Assembly (NCBI RefSeq): GCF_001070855.1
Contig: NZ_JVLH01000009.1
Coordinates: forward strand, 310,001 to 374,000
DNA from: Trueperella pyogenes
GTDB lineage: Bacteria > Actinomycetota > Actinomycetes > Actinomycetales > Actinomycetaceae
Reading direction: 5' to 3'
Length of the DNA stretch: 64,000 bases
Of this stretch, positions 36,996 through 45,771 are shown piece by piece. Position numbers and translations under genes: made by a program. How positions within the stretch are numbered: position 1 is the first letter of the stretch; the number at the start of each line of letters is the position of its first letter. Under the pieces are notes generated by a model that was not told the origin of the DNA, ran no database searches, and saw only the letters and a program-made list of their open reading frames with translations.

Positions 36996-38357
36996 TCACT
37001 TAGCATCCGACTCGGGTACCGAATCCTCATCCGGCATTACCGAACCGGGGAGCTCGCCCAGGATTTTTTGTGCGTGTTCGATCAGCGCAAGCTCCTCAGG
37101 GCTTGCCTCAGAACCGGAAGGCAGATCTTCATTGAGTTGTTCTTTGAGTTCATCACCCAGTGAAGCGCGCGCCTGATCAATGCGATGGAAACGCTGTGCC
37201 TGGGCAATCGCAGCAAGAGCAATTTCAGCGGTCTCAGGATTGTCATCCCACTGCGAAGACACTGGCTCGGGGAGCGGAGAGTCCGCTGTGCGCACAACCC
37301 GAGTAGTCAGCGGGTGCCAATTGGGCGTGATTGCGGGCTCCTCATCCTCTGCCTCGATCTCCGAGGCGGCGGTGGAATCCTCGCCACGGCTCTCCTTTGC
37401 GGGCGGGGCTTCCTCTTCTGAGGCCTCGTCATCTTCGTGGGGGAGGTTGGGGGCAATGGTCGCCGAGTCGGTGTGAGCTGCAGAGGTGGTGTCGGCGGGG
37501 GAGTCGGCCTCGTCACCGGGGGAGGAAGGGGGAAGAATCGGATCGCCCGCGCGTGGAATTGGCCCAAGGTAGGAGGTGGGATCTTCGTTGATGGCCTCGT
37601 AGGCCATGGAGATGAATTGCGCGTCAACCTTTCCGGTGTCTGCTGCGACCGTGCTATTCGCGATGATGAGAAGGCGGTCGGCATGCTCGGCAGCTTGGGC
37701 AAGATCGGTAAAGAAAACGACGCACGCGCCGCTGGAACGCAGGGGAGTGAGGGCCTCGAAGAACTCGTCAAGGAATTCACCCTGGTCGACCTCGGCGGGA
37801 AGGTCGCTGATAATCACTAGGTTTGCGCGATACACGATCGCACGTAACACCTGGAAATCCAACAATTCAGAGGCTGAAAGATCACTGGCGGAACGCGTGA
37901 GATCGATGTTCAGGCGAGAGGCCGTTGAGTCGATGACCTCGGGATCAAGGGTTTGCCCCATCGTTGCACACGGAATCACCAAGTTTTGGAGGAGCGTGAG
38001 GGAGGGGTTCAGAACTTCGTCGGGGCTGATCAGGGTAGTCCTGCTGCCCGTGGGCATCCACACCGAACCTTCATCAAGTGGGCTGATGCCAGAAAGGACG
38101 CATGCGACATGATGGCGGCGCGCAGCTTGGGGGTCGAAAACAGCGACCGTTGAATCGGCGCGGAAAGCAAGATCTGAGCGGTCTAGGTAGTGAGCCTGGG
38201 TTGAGGGATCAATAATGGTTGCACTTCGAGCGAAATAGACGACTTTGCCCCCAGCCGTGCCGGCTGCGGTGCCCTTACGCGTTTGCCACCAGTGACGCTT
38301 GGGTCGGGGGGCGACAAATGCTGCGCGTTCTTCAGCAGTGGGAGCGTGAGTTGTCAT
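36996..38357 (-). CDS. ABC-ATPase-like protein with decayed nucleotide-binding motifs
   Basis: 453 residues. Residues about 35-260 follow the ABC ATPase layout (DLAFRADSTVAVFDPQAARR where Walker A should be, TLLQNLVIPC, SDLSASELLDFQVLRAIV at the signature, LVIISDLPAEVDQGEF at Walker B, VVFFTDLAQAAEHADRLLII at the H-loop). The Walker A lysine and glycines and the Walker B DE pair are absent, so ATP hydrolysis is unlikely. The last ~180 residues are acidic and disordered-looking. First gene of the unit leading into the holin-like and DUF3618 genes. Possibly a structural or regulatory pseudo-ATPase. Confidence 0.65.
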   Translation of the reverse strand: MTTHAPTAEERAAFVAPRPKRHWWQTRKGTAAGTAGGKVVYFARSATIIDPSTQAHYLDRSDLAFRADSTVAVFDPQAARRHHVACVLSGISPLDEGSVWMPTGSRTTLISPDEVLNPSLTLLQNLVIPCATMGQTLDPEVIDSTASRLNIDLTRSASDLSASELLDFQVLRAIVYRANLVIISDLPAEVDQGEFLDEFFEALTPLRSSGACVVFFTDLAQAAEHADRLLIIANSTVAADTGKVDAQFISMAYEAINEDPTSYLGPIPRAGDPILPPSSPGDEADSPADTTSAAHTDSATIAPNLPHEDDEASEEEAPPAKESRGEDSTAASEIEAEDEEPAITPNWHPLTTRVVRTADSPLPEPVSSQWDDNPETAEIALAAIAQAQRFHRIDQARASLGDELKEQLNEDLPSGSEASPEELALIEHAQKILGELPGSVMPDEDSVPESDAK

Positions 38358-38416
38358 GCTCCAATTGTGCCAACAGCCTTGCGAATTGATGCCGCGCGCG
38401 CGCCGAAAGTGGCGTT

Positions 38417-39163
38417 TTATTGCGGAAGAAGTGAGGTGAATATGTGATCGATGCGCTGTTGCAATAGAGGGGTCAGGCTTTTGTGGATGTGCTGACGAGG
38501 CATGGTTGCCAGGGGCTCCAGAGCAATGATGTAGCGCATGGTAACTACGCCGTACAGCATGGAAAGGACGATCTCGAGTTCTTCGCCAAGGAGTCGAGCC
38601 CGATCGGGGTCTGCGGCAAGGAACTGACTGATCTGCTCTAAGACATCGCTTCGGATATAGGTGCGAAAGCGCTGGGAGGTTGAGGTATCGGTGATCAGTG
38701 CACGCATGAGTGCCAAGAGGGTGTCTGATGTCAGCGTGTGCTCATAGAGGTCCAGGATGTAGTCGACTAGGCGTGTGGCCGCTCCCTGTGGGCCTGGGGT
38801 GAGAAGCGCGATGATTTCCGAGGCCGGGTCGAGGGGAAGATCCATGCAGGCGCGGAAAAGTTTCTGCTTAGTTCCGAAATAGTAGGTGATGAGCGCGGGG
38901 TCGCATCCTGCTCCCCGGGCGACTGAACGCAGGGTTGTGTGGTCGTAGCCCTGAGTGACGAATTCACTTCTGGCGGCAGCGATGATGTGCTGTTTGACTT
39001 CGCCTCGGCAGGCGCTGGGGCCACGGTGGATTTTAGATACAGACGATGTTGCGTTATTTGAATCAGAAATTTCAACACCTGATGAAACTTCGGGGGCATT
39101 TGTCAGGGATTCTGAAGGCGCTTTTCGCTGTTTCTCCGCCCTTAGTTGATGCATCGTCGCCAT
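38417..39163 (-). CDS. TetR/AcrR family transcriptional regulator
   Basis: 248 residues with a ~50-residue non-conserved N-terminal extension. Helix-turn-helix around residues 60-105 (IIAAARSEFVTQGYDHTTLRSVARGAGCDPALITYYFGTKQKLF), then a helical regulatory domain. Divergent from the large fusion gene, with a perfect inverted repeat between them (39172-39198), so it probably represses both. The real start may lie further in. Confidence 0.85.
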   Translation of the reverse strand: MATMHQLRAEKQRKAPSESLTNAPEVSSGVEISDSNNATSSVSKIHRGPSACRGEVKQHIIAAARSEFVTQGYDHTTLRSVARGAGCDPALITYYFGTKQKLFRACMDLPLDPASEIIALLTPGPQGAATRLVDYILDLYEHTLTSDTLLALMRALITDTSTSQRFRTYIRSDVLEQISQFLAADPDRARLLGEELEIVLSMLYGVVTMRYIIALEPLATMPRQHIHKSLTPLLQQRIDHIFTSLLPQ

Positions 39164-39171
39164 GAGCTCAG

Positions 39172-39198
39172 TCTAATTTCAACAGTTTGGAAATTAGA
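39172..39198. promoter_or_regulatory. Probable TetR operator in the divergent promoter
   Basis: Perfect inverted repeat TCTAATTTC (39172-39180) and GAAATTAGA (39190-39198) with a 9-base spacer, 8 bases from the regulator's start codon. It covers the first possible start of the fusion gene (TTG 39187), which argues that translation begins later, at GTG 39214 or ATG 39223. Confidence 0.65.
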
Positions 39199-39213
39199 AA
39201 TCGGGGACATAGC

Positions 39214-42200
39214 GTGCACAACATGGATACGCAGATCATTGAAGGCTCGCGTTTACACGCCGAAAGCACACCCGAACACCCGTGCCAGCTCGGTATTGAT
39301 GTGGGCTCAACGACGGTCAAAGCCGTTGTTTTAGACGGCAACCGCATCCTCTTCTCAGACTATCGCCGCCACAACGCAGATGTTCGCGCCGAACTCGGAC
39401 ACCTTCTCGAGGACATCGAGGACATCTACCCCGGATTGGTCGTCCAGGCTGCGATCACCGGTTCGGGCGGATTGACGACAGCCCGAGCAATGGGCATCCC
39501 CTTCGTTCAGGAAGTTATCGCGGGAACGGAATCCACTCAGCGACTCCACCCAGAAGTGGATGTCGTTATTGAGTTGGGCGGTGAAGACGCCAAGCTCACC
39601 TACCTGCACCCCACACCTGAGCAACGAATGAACGGAACCTGTGCGGGTGGAACCGGTGCCTTCATTGACCAAATGGCCACGCTGCTCCACACCGACGCCT
39701 CGGGGCTGAACGCGCTGGCCGAAGCGCACACTCAGCTCTACCCGATCGCCTCGCGCTGCGGTGTATTCGCGAAATCGGATATCCAGCCACTGATCAACCA
39801 GGGCGCCGCGCACGAGGACCTTGCGGCCTCGATCTTCAGCGCGGTCGCAACCCAAACCATTGCAGGTCTTGCCTGCGGTCGCCCCATCCGCGGAAACGTC
39901 ATGTTCCTGGGCGGCCCGCTGCACTTCCTCCCTCAACTACGCGAGGCCTACAAGACTCTGCTCCCCAAGGCTGACTCCTTCATCACCCCGGAAAATGCGC
40001 AACTGTACGTCGCTATCGGAGCTGCACTCTTGGCCTCGAAAGAAGCAAAGAAACGAGGCGAAGAAGAAGGAAACGCGCTCGAGCAACTGATCGACCGCCT
40101 CGCCACCGCACACGTCGAAGCCGAATCCGCTCGCATGCGGCCCCTTTTCGCGACCCCGGAAGAGAAGGAAGAATTCGTCCAGCGTCACGCAGAAGAAGTC
40201 ATCCCCAAGGCTGATCTCTCTCAGGCTCGCGGGCGCTGCTGGCTCGGAATTGATGCGGGTTCAACCACTATCAAGGCAGTTCTGATCGACGAAGATGACC
40301 GGATTGTCTTCACCCACTATGCCTCCAACGAAGGTGACCCCGTCGCTGCAGCGGTAGAAATTGTTCGAAGGGTCCGCAGTGAACTGCCTGAAGGCACCGT
40401 GATTGGTCGATCCTGCGCAACCGGATACGGCGAAGGTCTGGTCACCGCGGCCCTGACCATGGACGAGGGCGAAATCGAAACAATGGCGCACTACCGCGCC
40501 GCGGAATTCATCCAGCCCGGCGTCACCTCGGTCATCGATATCGGCGGCCAAGACATGAAATACCTGCGGATCAAGGATCACGCAGTCGATTCAATTTCCG
40601 TCAACGAGGCCTGCTCCTCGGGTTGCGGGTCCTTCCTGCAAACCTTCGCGCAGACCATGGGAACCGACGTGCGAAACTTCGCGCAGATGGCAATGGAATC
40701 GAGCAGCCCCGTCGACTTGGGAACGCGCTGCACGGTCTTCATGAACTCATCGGTCAAGCAGGCGCAAAAAGAAGGCGCGGATGTGCGCGATATCAGCGCT
40801 GGTTTGTCCTACTCGGTCGTGCGTAATGCCCTGTACAAGGTCATCAAGCTCAAGGACCCCTCGGACCTGGGCGAACGCGTCGTTGTCCAGGGTGGAACCT
40901 TCCTCAACGACTCGGTTCTTCGCGCATTCGAGCTGCTCACTGGCCGCGAGGTTGTTCGCCCGGATATCGCCGGACTTATGGGTGCTTACGGCGCGGCGCT
41001 CACTGCCCGTATGCACGACAGCGGTGAAGGTGAGTCGACGCTGGCTCGCGTGGAAGACCTCGAGGACTTCCAAGTCGAGACCACGCGCAAGACCTGCCGC
41101 CTGTGCCAAAACCACTGTCAGATGACGATCTCGACCTTCTCCAACGGAGAAAGGCACGTATCGGGGAACCGTTGCGAACGCGGAGCAAGCCTTGAAAAGG
41201 TCCCACGCAAGTCGGACCTACCCAACCTCTATGACTGGAAGTACAAGAGGATCTTCGGATACCGACGCCTCACCGAAGCCAAAGCCTTCCGCGGAGACAT
41301 TGGCATTCCCCGTGTTCTGGGCATGTACGAGAACTATCCCTTCTGGTTCACGATGCTCACCGAGCTCGGTTTCCGCGTGATGATCTCCGGACGAAGTAAT
41401 CACGAGCTATTCGAGCAGGGAATGGAATCGATCCCTTCTGAAAACGTGTGCTATCCGGCCAAGCTCGTCCACGGACACATCGAATCCCTGTTGGATAAGG
41501 GGATTACAACGATCTGGTACCCCTGCGTTGACTTCGAACAAAAGCTCACCGACGCGGATAACAACTTCAACTGCCCGGTCGTTGCAACCTACCCCGAAGT
41601 CATCCGCAACAATATGGAGCGCCTGAATGAGCCGGGCGTGAAGTTCATCAGCCCCTTCATCAACTTCGGCAACCGCGACTACCTGCCCGCACACCTCGTG
41701 CGCACCTTCGCGCAGTATGGCTACGACATCAGCGTTGAAGAAATGACCCGCGCACTGGATAAGGCGTGGGAAGAAGACGCAGCAGTCAAGGCTGAAATCA
41801 AGGAAAAGGGCCGCGAAGCACTCGAGTGGATGCGCGAACACGGAGTGCGTGGAATTGTCTTGGCGGGCCGCCCCTACCACCTCGATCCCGAAATCAACCA
41901 CGGCATCCCCGAGGTCATTGTCGGACTGGGAATGGCCGTCCTCACCGAGGACTCCATCATTGACCAGCGCCTTGAACGCCCTCTTCGCGTGCGCGATCAG
42001 TGGTCCTACCATTCGCGCCTATACGAGGCCGCTGCCCGCGTGGGCGATGAACCTGACCTCGAGATGGTCCAGCTCAACTCCTTCGGCTGCGGCGTTGACG
42101 CAATCACCGCCGACCAGGTTCAAGAAATCCTCGAGGGCCGAGGCGACGTGCACACGGTCCTCAAGATCGACGAAGTTTCGAACCTGGGTGCCGCAAAGAT

Positions 42201-43833
42201 CCGCCTGCGTTCCCTAGAAGCGGCGGTTGCGGAGCGAGGAACCATGGCCTCGGGAACGATCGATACCGCGGTGCACGAGGACCCCGCATCCGTTGCCGCG
42301 CGCGAAGAATCCGAGCAGGTCAAGGCTGGACACATCGAAGCGCGAGCCGTCTTCACCGAGGAAATGCGCGATGCGGGATACGAAATCCTTGCCCCGCAGA
42401 TGTCGCCCATTCACTTCCGCTTCTTGGAGCCCTTGTTCAGGCGCGCGGGATTGAACGTGCGAGTGCTTGAGCACACGAGTCGCCAGACCATGGAAACGGG
42501 CCTGAAGTACGTCAACAACGACTCCTGCTACCCGGCGATCGTTGTCATCGGTCAGTTGATCGACGAATTCGTATCGGGTCGAGCGGATCCCGATAAGACC
42601 GCAGTCGGCATCACGCAGACCGGCGGAATGTGCCGCGCAACGAACTACGCCGCGCTGTTGCGTAAGGGTCTGCGCGACGCGGGATATCCGCAGGTCCCGG
42701 TCATTGCGCTTTCCGTTCAGGGGCTGGAAGACAACCCCGGCTTCAAGATCGGAATTCGCCACATCCACAAGGCGATCCAAGCCTTCGTGATCGGTGACGC
42801 GATCCAGTCCATGCTGCTTCGCGTGCGTCCTTACGAGGCCGTGCCCGGAAGCGCGATGGAACTGTACCGCCGCTGGGATCAGATCGTGCGCGAGTGGGTC
42901 GTCAGTGATCGCTCTGAGACTTTGGGACGTGTCGGTCCGACGGGTCTCCTGACGGGGCGCTTGCGCTATTCGACGCTGATCAAGCGCTGCGTTGCTGAGT
43001 TTGACGCCCTGGAATTGCGTGATATTCCGCGTAAGCCTCGCGTTGGTTTGGTGGGAGAGATCCTTGTGAAGTTCCACCCCGATGCGAATAATCATGCGGT
43101 TGACGTCATCGAGGCCGAAGGTTGTGAAGCCGAGCTTCCCGGACTCATGCAGTTCTTCCACAATTCGGTTGCGACCGCGGAGTGGGATTACGAGAATCTG
43201 GGTATCGACGGCAAACAACGCAAGATCATGCCCATGGCTCTGTGGCTGCTCAAGAAGTATGAGGTTCCGGTCCATCGCGCCTTCGAAGAGACGAATGGGA
43301 AGTTTGAAGCCCATCGCGATATCGAAGAGATGATCTCGCGTTCGGAGGACATCGCGCGCCTTGGTAACCAAGCCGGTGAAGGCTGGTACCTGACGGCTGA
43401 GATGGTCGACATGATCGAACACGGATGCCCGAACATCATCTGCGCGCAGCCTTTCGCATGCTTGCCCAACCACATCGTTGGAAAGGGCATGTTCCGCGCG
43501 CTGCGCAACCGTTACCCGCAAGCGAACATTGTCGCGGTCGACTACGACCCGGGCGCCTCGGAAGTCAATCAGCTCAACCGAATCAAGCTGATGCTGGCAA
43601 CCGCTGTTCAACAGCACAATGCCGCCGAGCGCGATGGTGAAGACGATGGCGTGCTGCAGTTGGTCGGGATTGATTTCGATTCCGAAGACCTGGGCGGCGA
43701 GGCCGTTGCTGGTGCGTCCTGCGGTGGTTGCGGGTGCGGATCCGGTGGCGCTTCCTCTGATGGCGAGGGACGCCGCGTGGTCGGCTTGGGCATGCCTGCG
43801 ATGCCGCCGAGGCGTGGTGCTGCTTTCCGCTGA
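39214..43833 (+). CDS. Giant fusion: tandem acyl-CoA dehydratase activase plus dehydratase-like iron-sulfur modules
   Basis: 1539 residues from GTG 39214 (GGGGA site upstream). Module 1 (about 25-280): an ASKHA ATPase with GIDVGSTTVKAV and cysteines in NGTCAGGTG and SRCGVFAKSD. Module 2 (about 343-600): the same fold, with GIDAGSTTIKAV, ACSSGCGSF and TRCTVFMNSS. The cysteines match the pair that holds the bridging [4Fe-4S] cluster in 2-hydroxyglutaryl-CoA dehydratase activase. Then a CxxCxxxC segment (CRLCQNHC), a DUF2229 region (FWFTMLTELGFRVMISG; ENVCYPAKLVHGH), HgdB-like parts with NNDSCYPAIVV and GGMCRATNY, and a Cys-rich tail. Likely an ATP-driven low-potential electron donor joined to its iron-sulfur acceptor, perhaps of the double-cubane type. 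Substrate unknown; no separate dehydratase genes are nearby. Confidence 0.85.
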   Translation: MHNMDTQIIEGSRLHAESTPEHPCQLGIDVGSTTVKAVVLDGNRILFSDYRRHNADVRAELGHLLEDIEDIYPGLVVQAAITGSGGLTTARAMGIPFVQEVIAGTESTQRLHPEVDVVIELGGEDAKLTYLHPTPEQRMNGTCAGGTGAFIDQMATLLHTDASGLNALAEAHTQLYPIASRCGVFAKSDIQPLINQGAAHEDLAASIFSAVATQTIAGLACGRPIRGNVMFLGGPLHFLPQLREAYKTLLPKADSFITPENAQLYVAIGAALLASKEAKKRGEEEGNALEQLIDRLATAHVEAESARMRPLFATPEEKEEFVQRHAEEVIPKADLSQARGRCWLGIDAGSTTIKAVLIDEDDRIVFTHYASNEGDPVAAAVEIVRRVRSELPEGTVIGRSCATGYGEGLVTAALTMDEGEIETMAHYRAAEFIQPGVTSVIDIGGQDMKYLRIKDHAVDSISVNEACSSGCGSFLQTFAQTMGTDVRNFAQMAMESSSPVDLGTRCTVFMNSSVKQAQKEGADVRDISAGLSYSVVRNALYKVIKLKDPSDLGERVVVQGGTFLNDSVLRAFELLTGREVVRPDIAGLMGAYGAALTARMHDSGEGESTLARVEDLEDFQVETTRKTCRLCQNHCQMTISTFSNGERHVSGNRCERGASLEKVPRKSDLPNLYDWKYKRIFGYRRLTEAKAFRGDIGIPRVLGMYENYPFWFTMLTELGFRVMISGRSNHELFEQGMESIPSENVCYPAKLVHGHIESLLDKGITTIWYPCVDFEQKLTDADNNFNCPVVATYPEVIRNNMERLNEPGVKFISPFINFGNRDYLPAHLVRTFAQYGYDISVEEMTRALDKAWEEDAAVKAEIKEKGREALEWMREHGVRGIVLAGRPYHLDPEINHGIPEVIVGLGMAVLTEDSIIDQRLERPLRVRDQWSYHSRLYEAAARVGDEPDLEMVQLNSFGCGVDAITADQVQEILEGRGDVHTVLKIDEVSNLGAAKIRLRSLEAAVAERGTMASGTIDTAVHEDPASVAAREESEQVKAGHIEARAVFTEEMRDAGYEILAPQMSPIHFRFLEPLFRRAGLNVRVLEHTSRQTMETGLKYVNNDSCYPAIVVIGQLIDEFVSGRADPDKTAVGITQTGGMCRATNYAALLRKGLRDAGYPQVPVIALSVQGLEDNPGFKIGIRHIHKAIQAFVIGDAIQSMLLRVRPYEAVPGSAMELYRRWDQIVREWVVSDRSETLGRVGPTGLLTGRLRYSTLIKRCVAEFDALELRDIPRKPRVGLVGEILVKFHPDANNHAVDVIEAEGCEAELPGLMQFFHNSVATAEWDYENLGIDGKQRKIMPMALWLLKKYEVPVHRAFEETNGKFEAHRDIEEMISRSEDIARLGNQAGEGWYLTAEMVDMIEHGCPNIICAQPFACLPNHIVGKGMFRALRNRYPQANIVAVDYDPGASEVNQLNRIKLMLATAVQQHNAAERDGEDDGVLQLVGIDFDSEDLGGEAVAGASCGGCGCGSGGASSDGEGRRVVGLGMPAMPPRRGAAFR

Positions 43834-43967
43834 GGCGAGTGTTGGGGTGTTGGCTGCGCTGACGCTTGTGCGGACAAGTGCTTGGCCGGCTCGCTCTTCT
43901 CTAGGGGAATATCCTCAGGAATAACCGTGTTTATATAGCGGATATTTTGTGAAACGGAAGGGTAACA

Positions 43968-44954
43968 ATGCGCCTCTCAGCACTGGAACAGGTTCCGCTT
44001 TTTGACGGATCGACTCCGCATCAGGCACTGGAAGACATGGTGTCTTTGGCTCGCGGATTAGAAGAGATGGATTTCCATCGCTTTTGGATCGCTGAGCACC
44101 ACAACACACCGGTCTTTATGTCCTCTGCTCCCGAGTTGGTGATGGCTCACCTTCTGGATCGGACCTCGCGTATTCGCATTGGTTCGGGCGGCGTGATGGC
44201 CATGCACCAGGGCAGCTTGCAGATGGCAGAAAAGTTCTTCACTCTTGCCACCTTGTTCCCCGGACGCGTCGACATGGGATTGGGGCGTGCCCCCGGCGGT
44301 GACATGATTTCCGCCCGCGCGCTCAATCAGGGAGCAACGATTGATCCGGGGTCGATCAATGCTCTGATCGATGAAACTCTGGCTTTCATGCGAGGAACCC
44401 TGCCCGAGGGACATCCCTACGCCTCTGTTGGTGTCTACCCGCGCCCCGATGAGCTTCCCGAAGTGTGGTTGCTGGGTTCTTCAGGCCAGAGCGCGGCGTG
44501 GGCGGGGACTCGAAACATGAACTATGCCTATGCACAGTTCTTTAGCGGTCAGCAGCAGCCAGAAGTTATGGATCACTATCGCGCGCACCTGCCCGAAAAC
44601 CTGAGTGAAGGTCAGGGACAGACGCTTTCCGCGCTCGCGGTGAGCGCTGCAGAAACTGAAGCGGAAGCCCTAGAACAGGCCCTTCCCGCATTGAGCTTCC
44701 GCATGTGTTTGCGACTGGGACGTCCCGTGCGGTTCCAGCGACCCGAGCAGATGAGCGCCGAAGACCGAGAAGATGCACTGCGATGGGCACAACGCGATCG
44801 TTCGATCATCATTGGCACCTACGACCAGGTTGCTCAAACGATTGCGAACTTTGCGCGTAACCACCACGTTGATGAAGTCATGCTGATCAGCTACATCGCT
44901 GATTTTCAGCAAAAGCTTGCCCAGTACCAAGAACTCCAAAGGCGTCTTGGATAA
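43968..44954 (+). CDS. LLM-class flavin-dependent oxidoreductase (luciferase-like monooxygenase)
   Basis: 328 residues with GGAAGGG before ATG 43968. Bacterial luciferase-like fold: MRLSALEQVPLFDG, EEMDFHRFWIAEHHNTP, RIRIGSGGVMAMHQ, FPGRVDMGLGRAPGGD, and VWLLGSSGQSAAWA in the second half. Closest in form to the YhbW-type oxidoreductases using FMN. Substrate unknown. Ends before a strong hairpin shared with sodA. Confidence 0.9.
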   Translation: MRLSALEQVPLFDGSTPHQALEDMVSLARGLEEMDFHRFWIAEHHNTPVFMSSAPELVMAHLLDRTSRIRIGSGGVMAMHQGSLQMAEKFFTLATLFPGRVDMGLGRAPGGDMISARALNQGATIDPGSINALIDETLAFMRGTLPEGHPYASVGVYPRPDELPEVWLLGSSGQSAAWAGTRNMNYAYAQFFSGQQQPEVMDHYRAHLPENLSEGQGQTLSALAVSAAETEAEALEQALPALSFRMCLRLGRPVRFQRPEQMSAEDREDALRWAQRDRSIIIGTYDQVAQTIANFARNHHVDEVMLISYIADFQQKLAQYQELQRRLG

Positions 44955-44989
44955 CGCCTGCCTATAGGTTGTAGATAGCGCCCGTGGAT

Positions 44990-45029
44990 AAGCTTGTGGC
45001 CCCCGCCAAAAGGTGGGGGCCACAAGCTT
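44990..45029. terminator. Bidirectional hairpin between the oxidoreductase and sodA
   Basis: 18-bp stem (44990-45007 with 45012-45029, one G-T pair) and an AAAA loop; two converging genes end on either side. Confidence 0.85.
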
Positions 45030-45048
45030 TGAAGCTAACGAGCAGCGA

Positions 45049-45645
45049 TCACAGGGCTGCTGCGAAACGCTGTGCGACGTTCTCCCAGTTCACAACGTTC
45101 CACCAGGCCTTGACGTAGTCGGCCTTGACGTTGAGGTAATCCAGGTAGAAAGCGTGCTCCCACATATCCAGCATGAGCAGCGGAACGGTTGCAACGGGGA
45201 TGTTGCCCTGCTGATCGGTCAGCTGGTAGGTCACGAGGCGCTTGCCCAGGGTGTCCCATGCGAGAACGGCCCAGCCGGAGCCCTGAAGACCGAGGGCTGC
45301 AGCGGCGAACTGTCCCTGGAACTTCTCGAAGGAGCCGAAGAACTCGTTGATAGCGTCGGCCAGATTGCCTTCGGGACGAGAAGCGCCGTCACCGGTCATA
45401 TTCGTCCAGAAGATCGAGTGGTTGGTGTGGCCACCCAGGTTGAAGGCCAGGTTCTTTTCCCACAGGTTGATTGCGGCAAAATCGCCAGCTTCGCGAGCTG
45501 CTTCCAGCTTCTCCAGTGCGGTGTTTGCGCCGGCCACGTAGTTAGCGTGGTGCTTGTCGTGGTGCAGCTCCATGATCTTTGCAGAGATGTGGGGCTCCAG
45601 TGCCGCGTAATCGTAGGGAAGTTCGGGAAGGGTGTAAATGCTCAT
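45049..45645 (-). CDS. sodA: Superoxide dismutase (Mn/Fe type)
   Basis: 198 residues from ATG 45645, AAGGAG upstream. Metal ligands are in the usual places: His in [10 protein letters not shown] and NHSIFWTNM, Asp and His in [11 protein letters not shown]. Conserved ends [18 protein letters not shown] and [14 protein letters not shown]. Converts superoxide to hydrogen peroxide and oxygen in the cytoplasm. The metal cannot be told from sequence with certainty. An operator-like dyad overlaps its promoter. Confidence 0.95.
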   Translation of the reverse strand: MSIYTLPELPYDYAALEPHISAKIMELHHDKHHANYVAGANTALEKLEAAREAGDFAAINLWEKNLAFNLGGHTNHSIFWTNMTGDGASRPEGNLADAINEFFGSFEKFQGQFAAAALGLQGSGWAVLAWDTLGKRLVTYQLTDQQGNIPVATVPLLMLDMWEHAFYLDYLNVKADYVKAWWNVVNWENVAQRFAAAL

Positions 45646-45660
45646 CGGGCTCTCCTTACA

Positions 45661-45681
45661 CTTAGGGGTCTATACCCCAAG
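45661..45681 (-). promoter_or_regulatory. Dyad over the sodA promoter
   Basis: CTTAGGGGTCTATACCCCAAG is an imperfect palindrome (one mismatch per arm, GGGGT facing ACCCC). Read on the minus strand, its centre TATAGA can be the -10 box of sodA, about 28 bases before the start codon. A repressor bound there would block the promoter. It does not match the standard Fur or DtxR box. Confidence 0.5.
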
Positions 45682-45771
45682 ACTAGTACTTAAGTCCCTA
45701 TGTGTGAGTGCATAGGTGGGCGAGTTCACTCAGCGCTCAACGCACCACGCAAAAGGGGAGAGGAGAAAGGC

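Noticed and set aside
42214-43617. 467-codon minus-strand frame
   Set aside because: Antisense to the iron-sulfur fusion, whose reading is supported by domains throughout.
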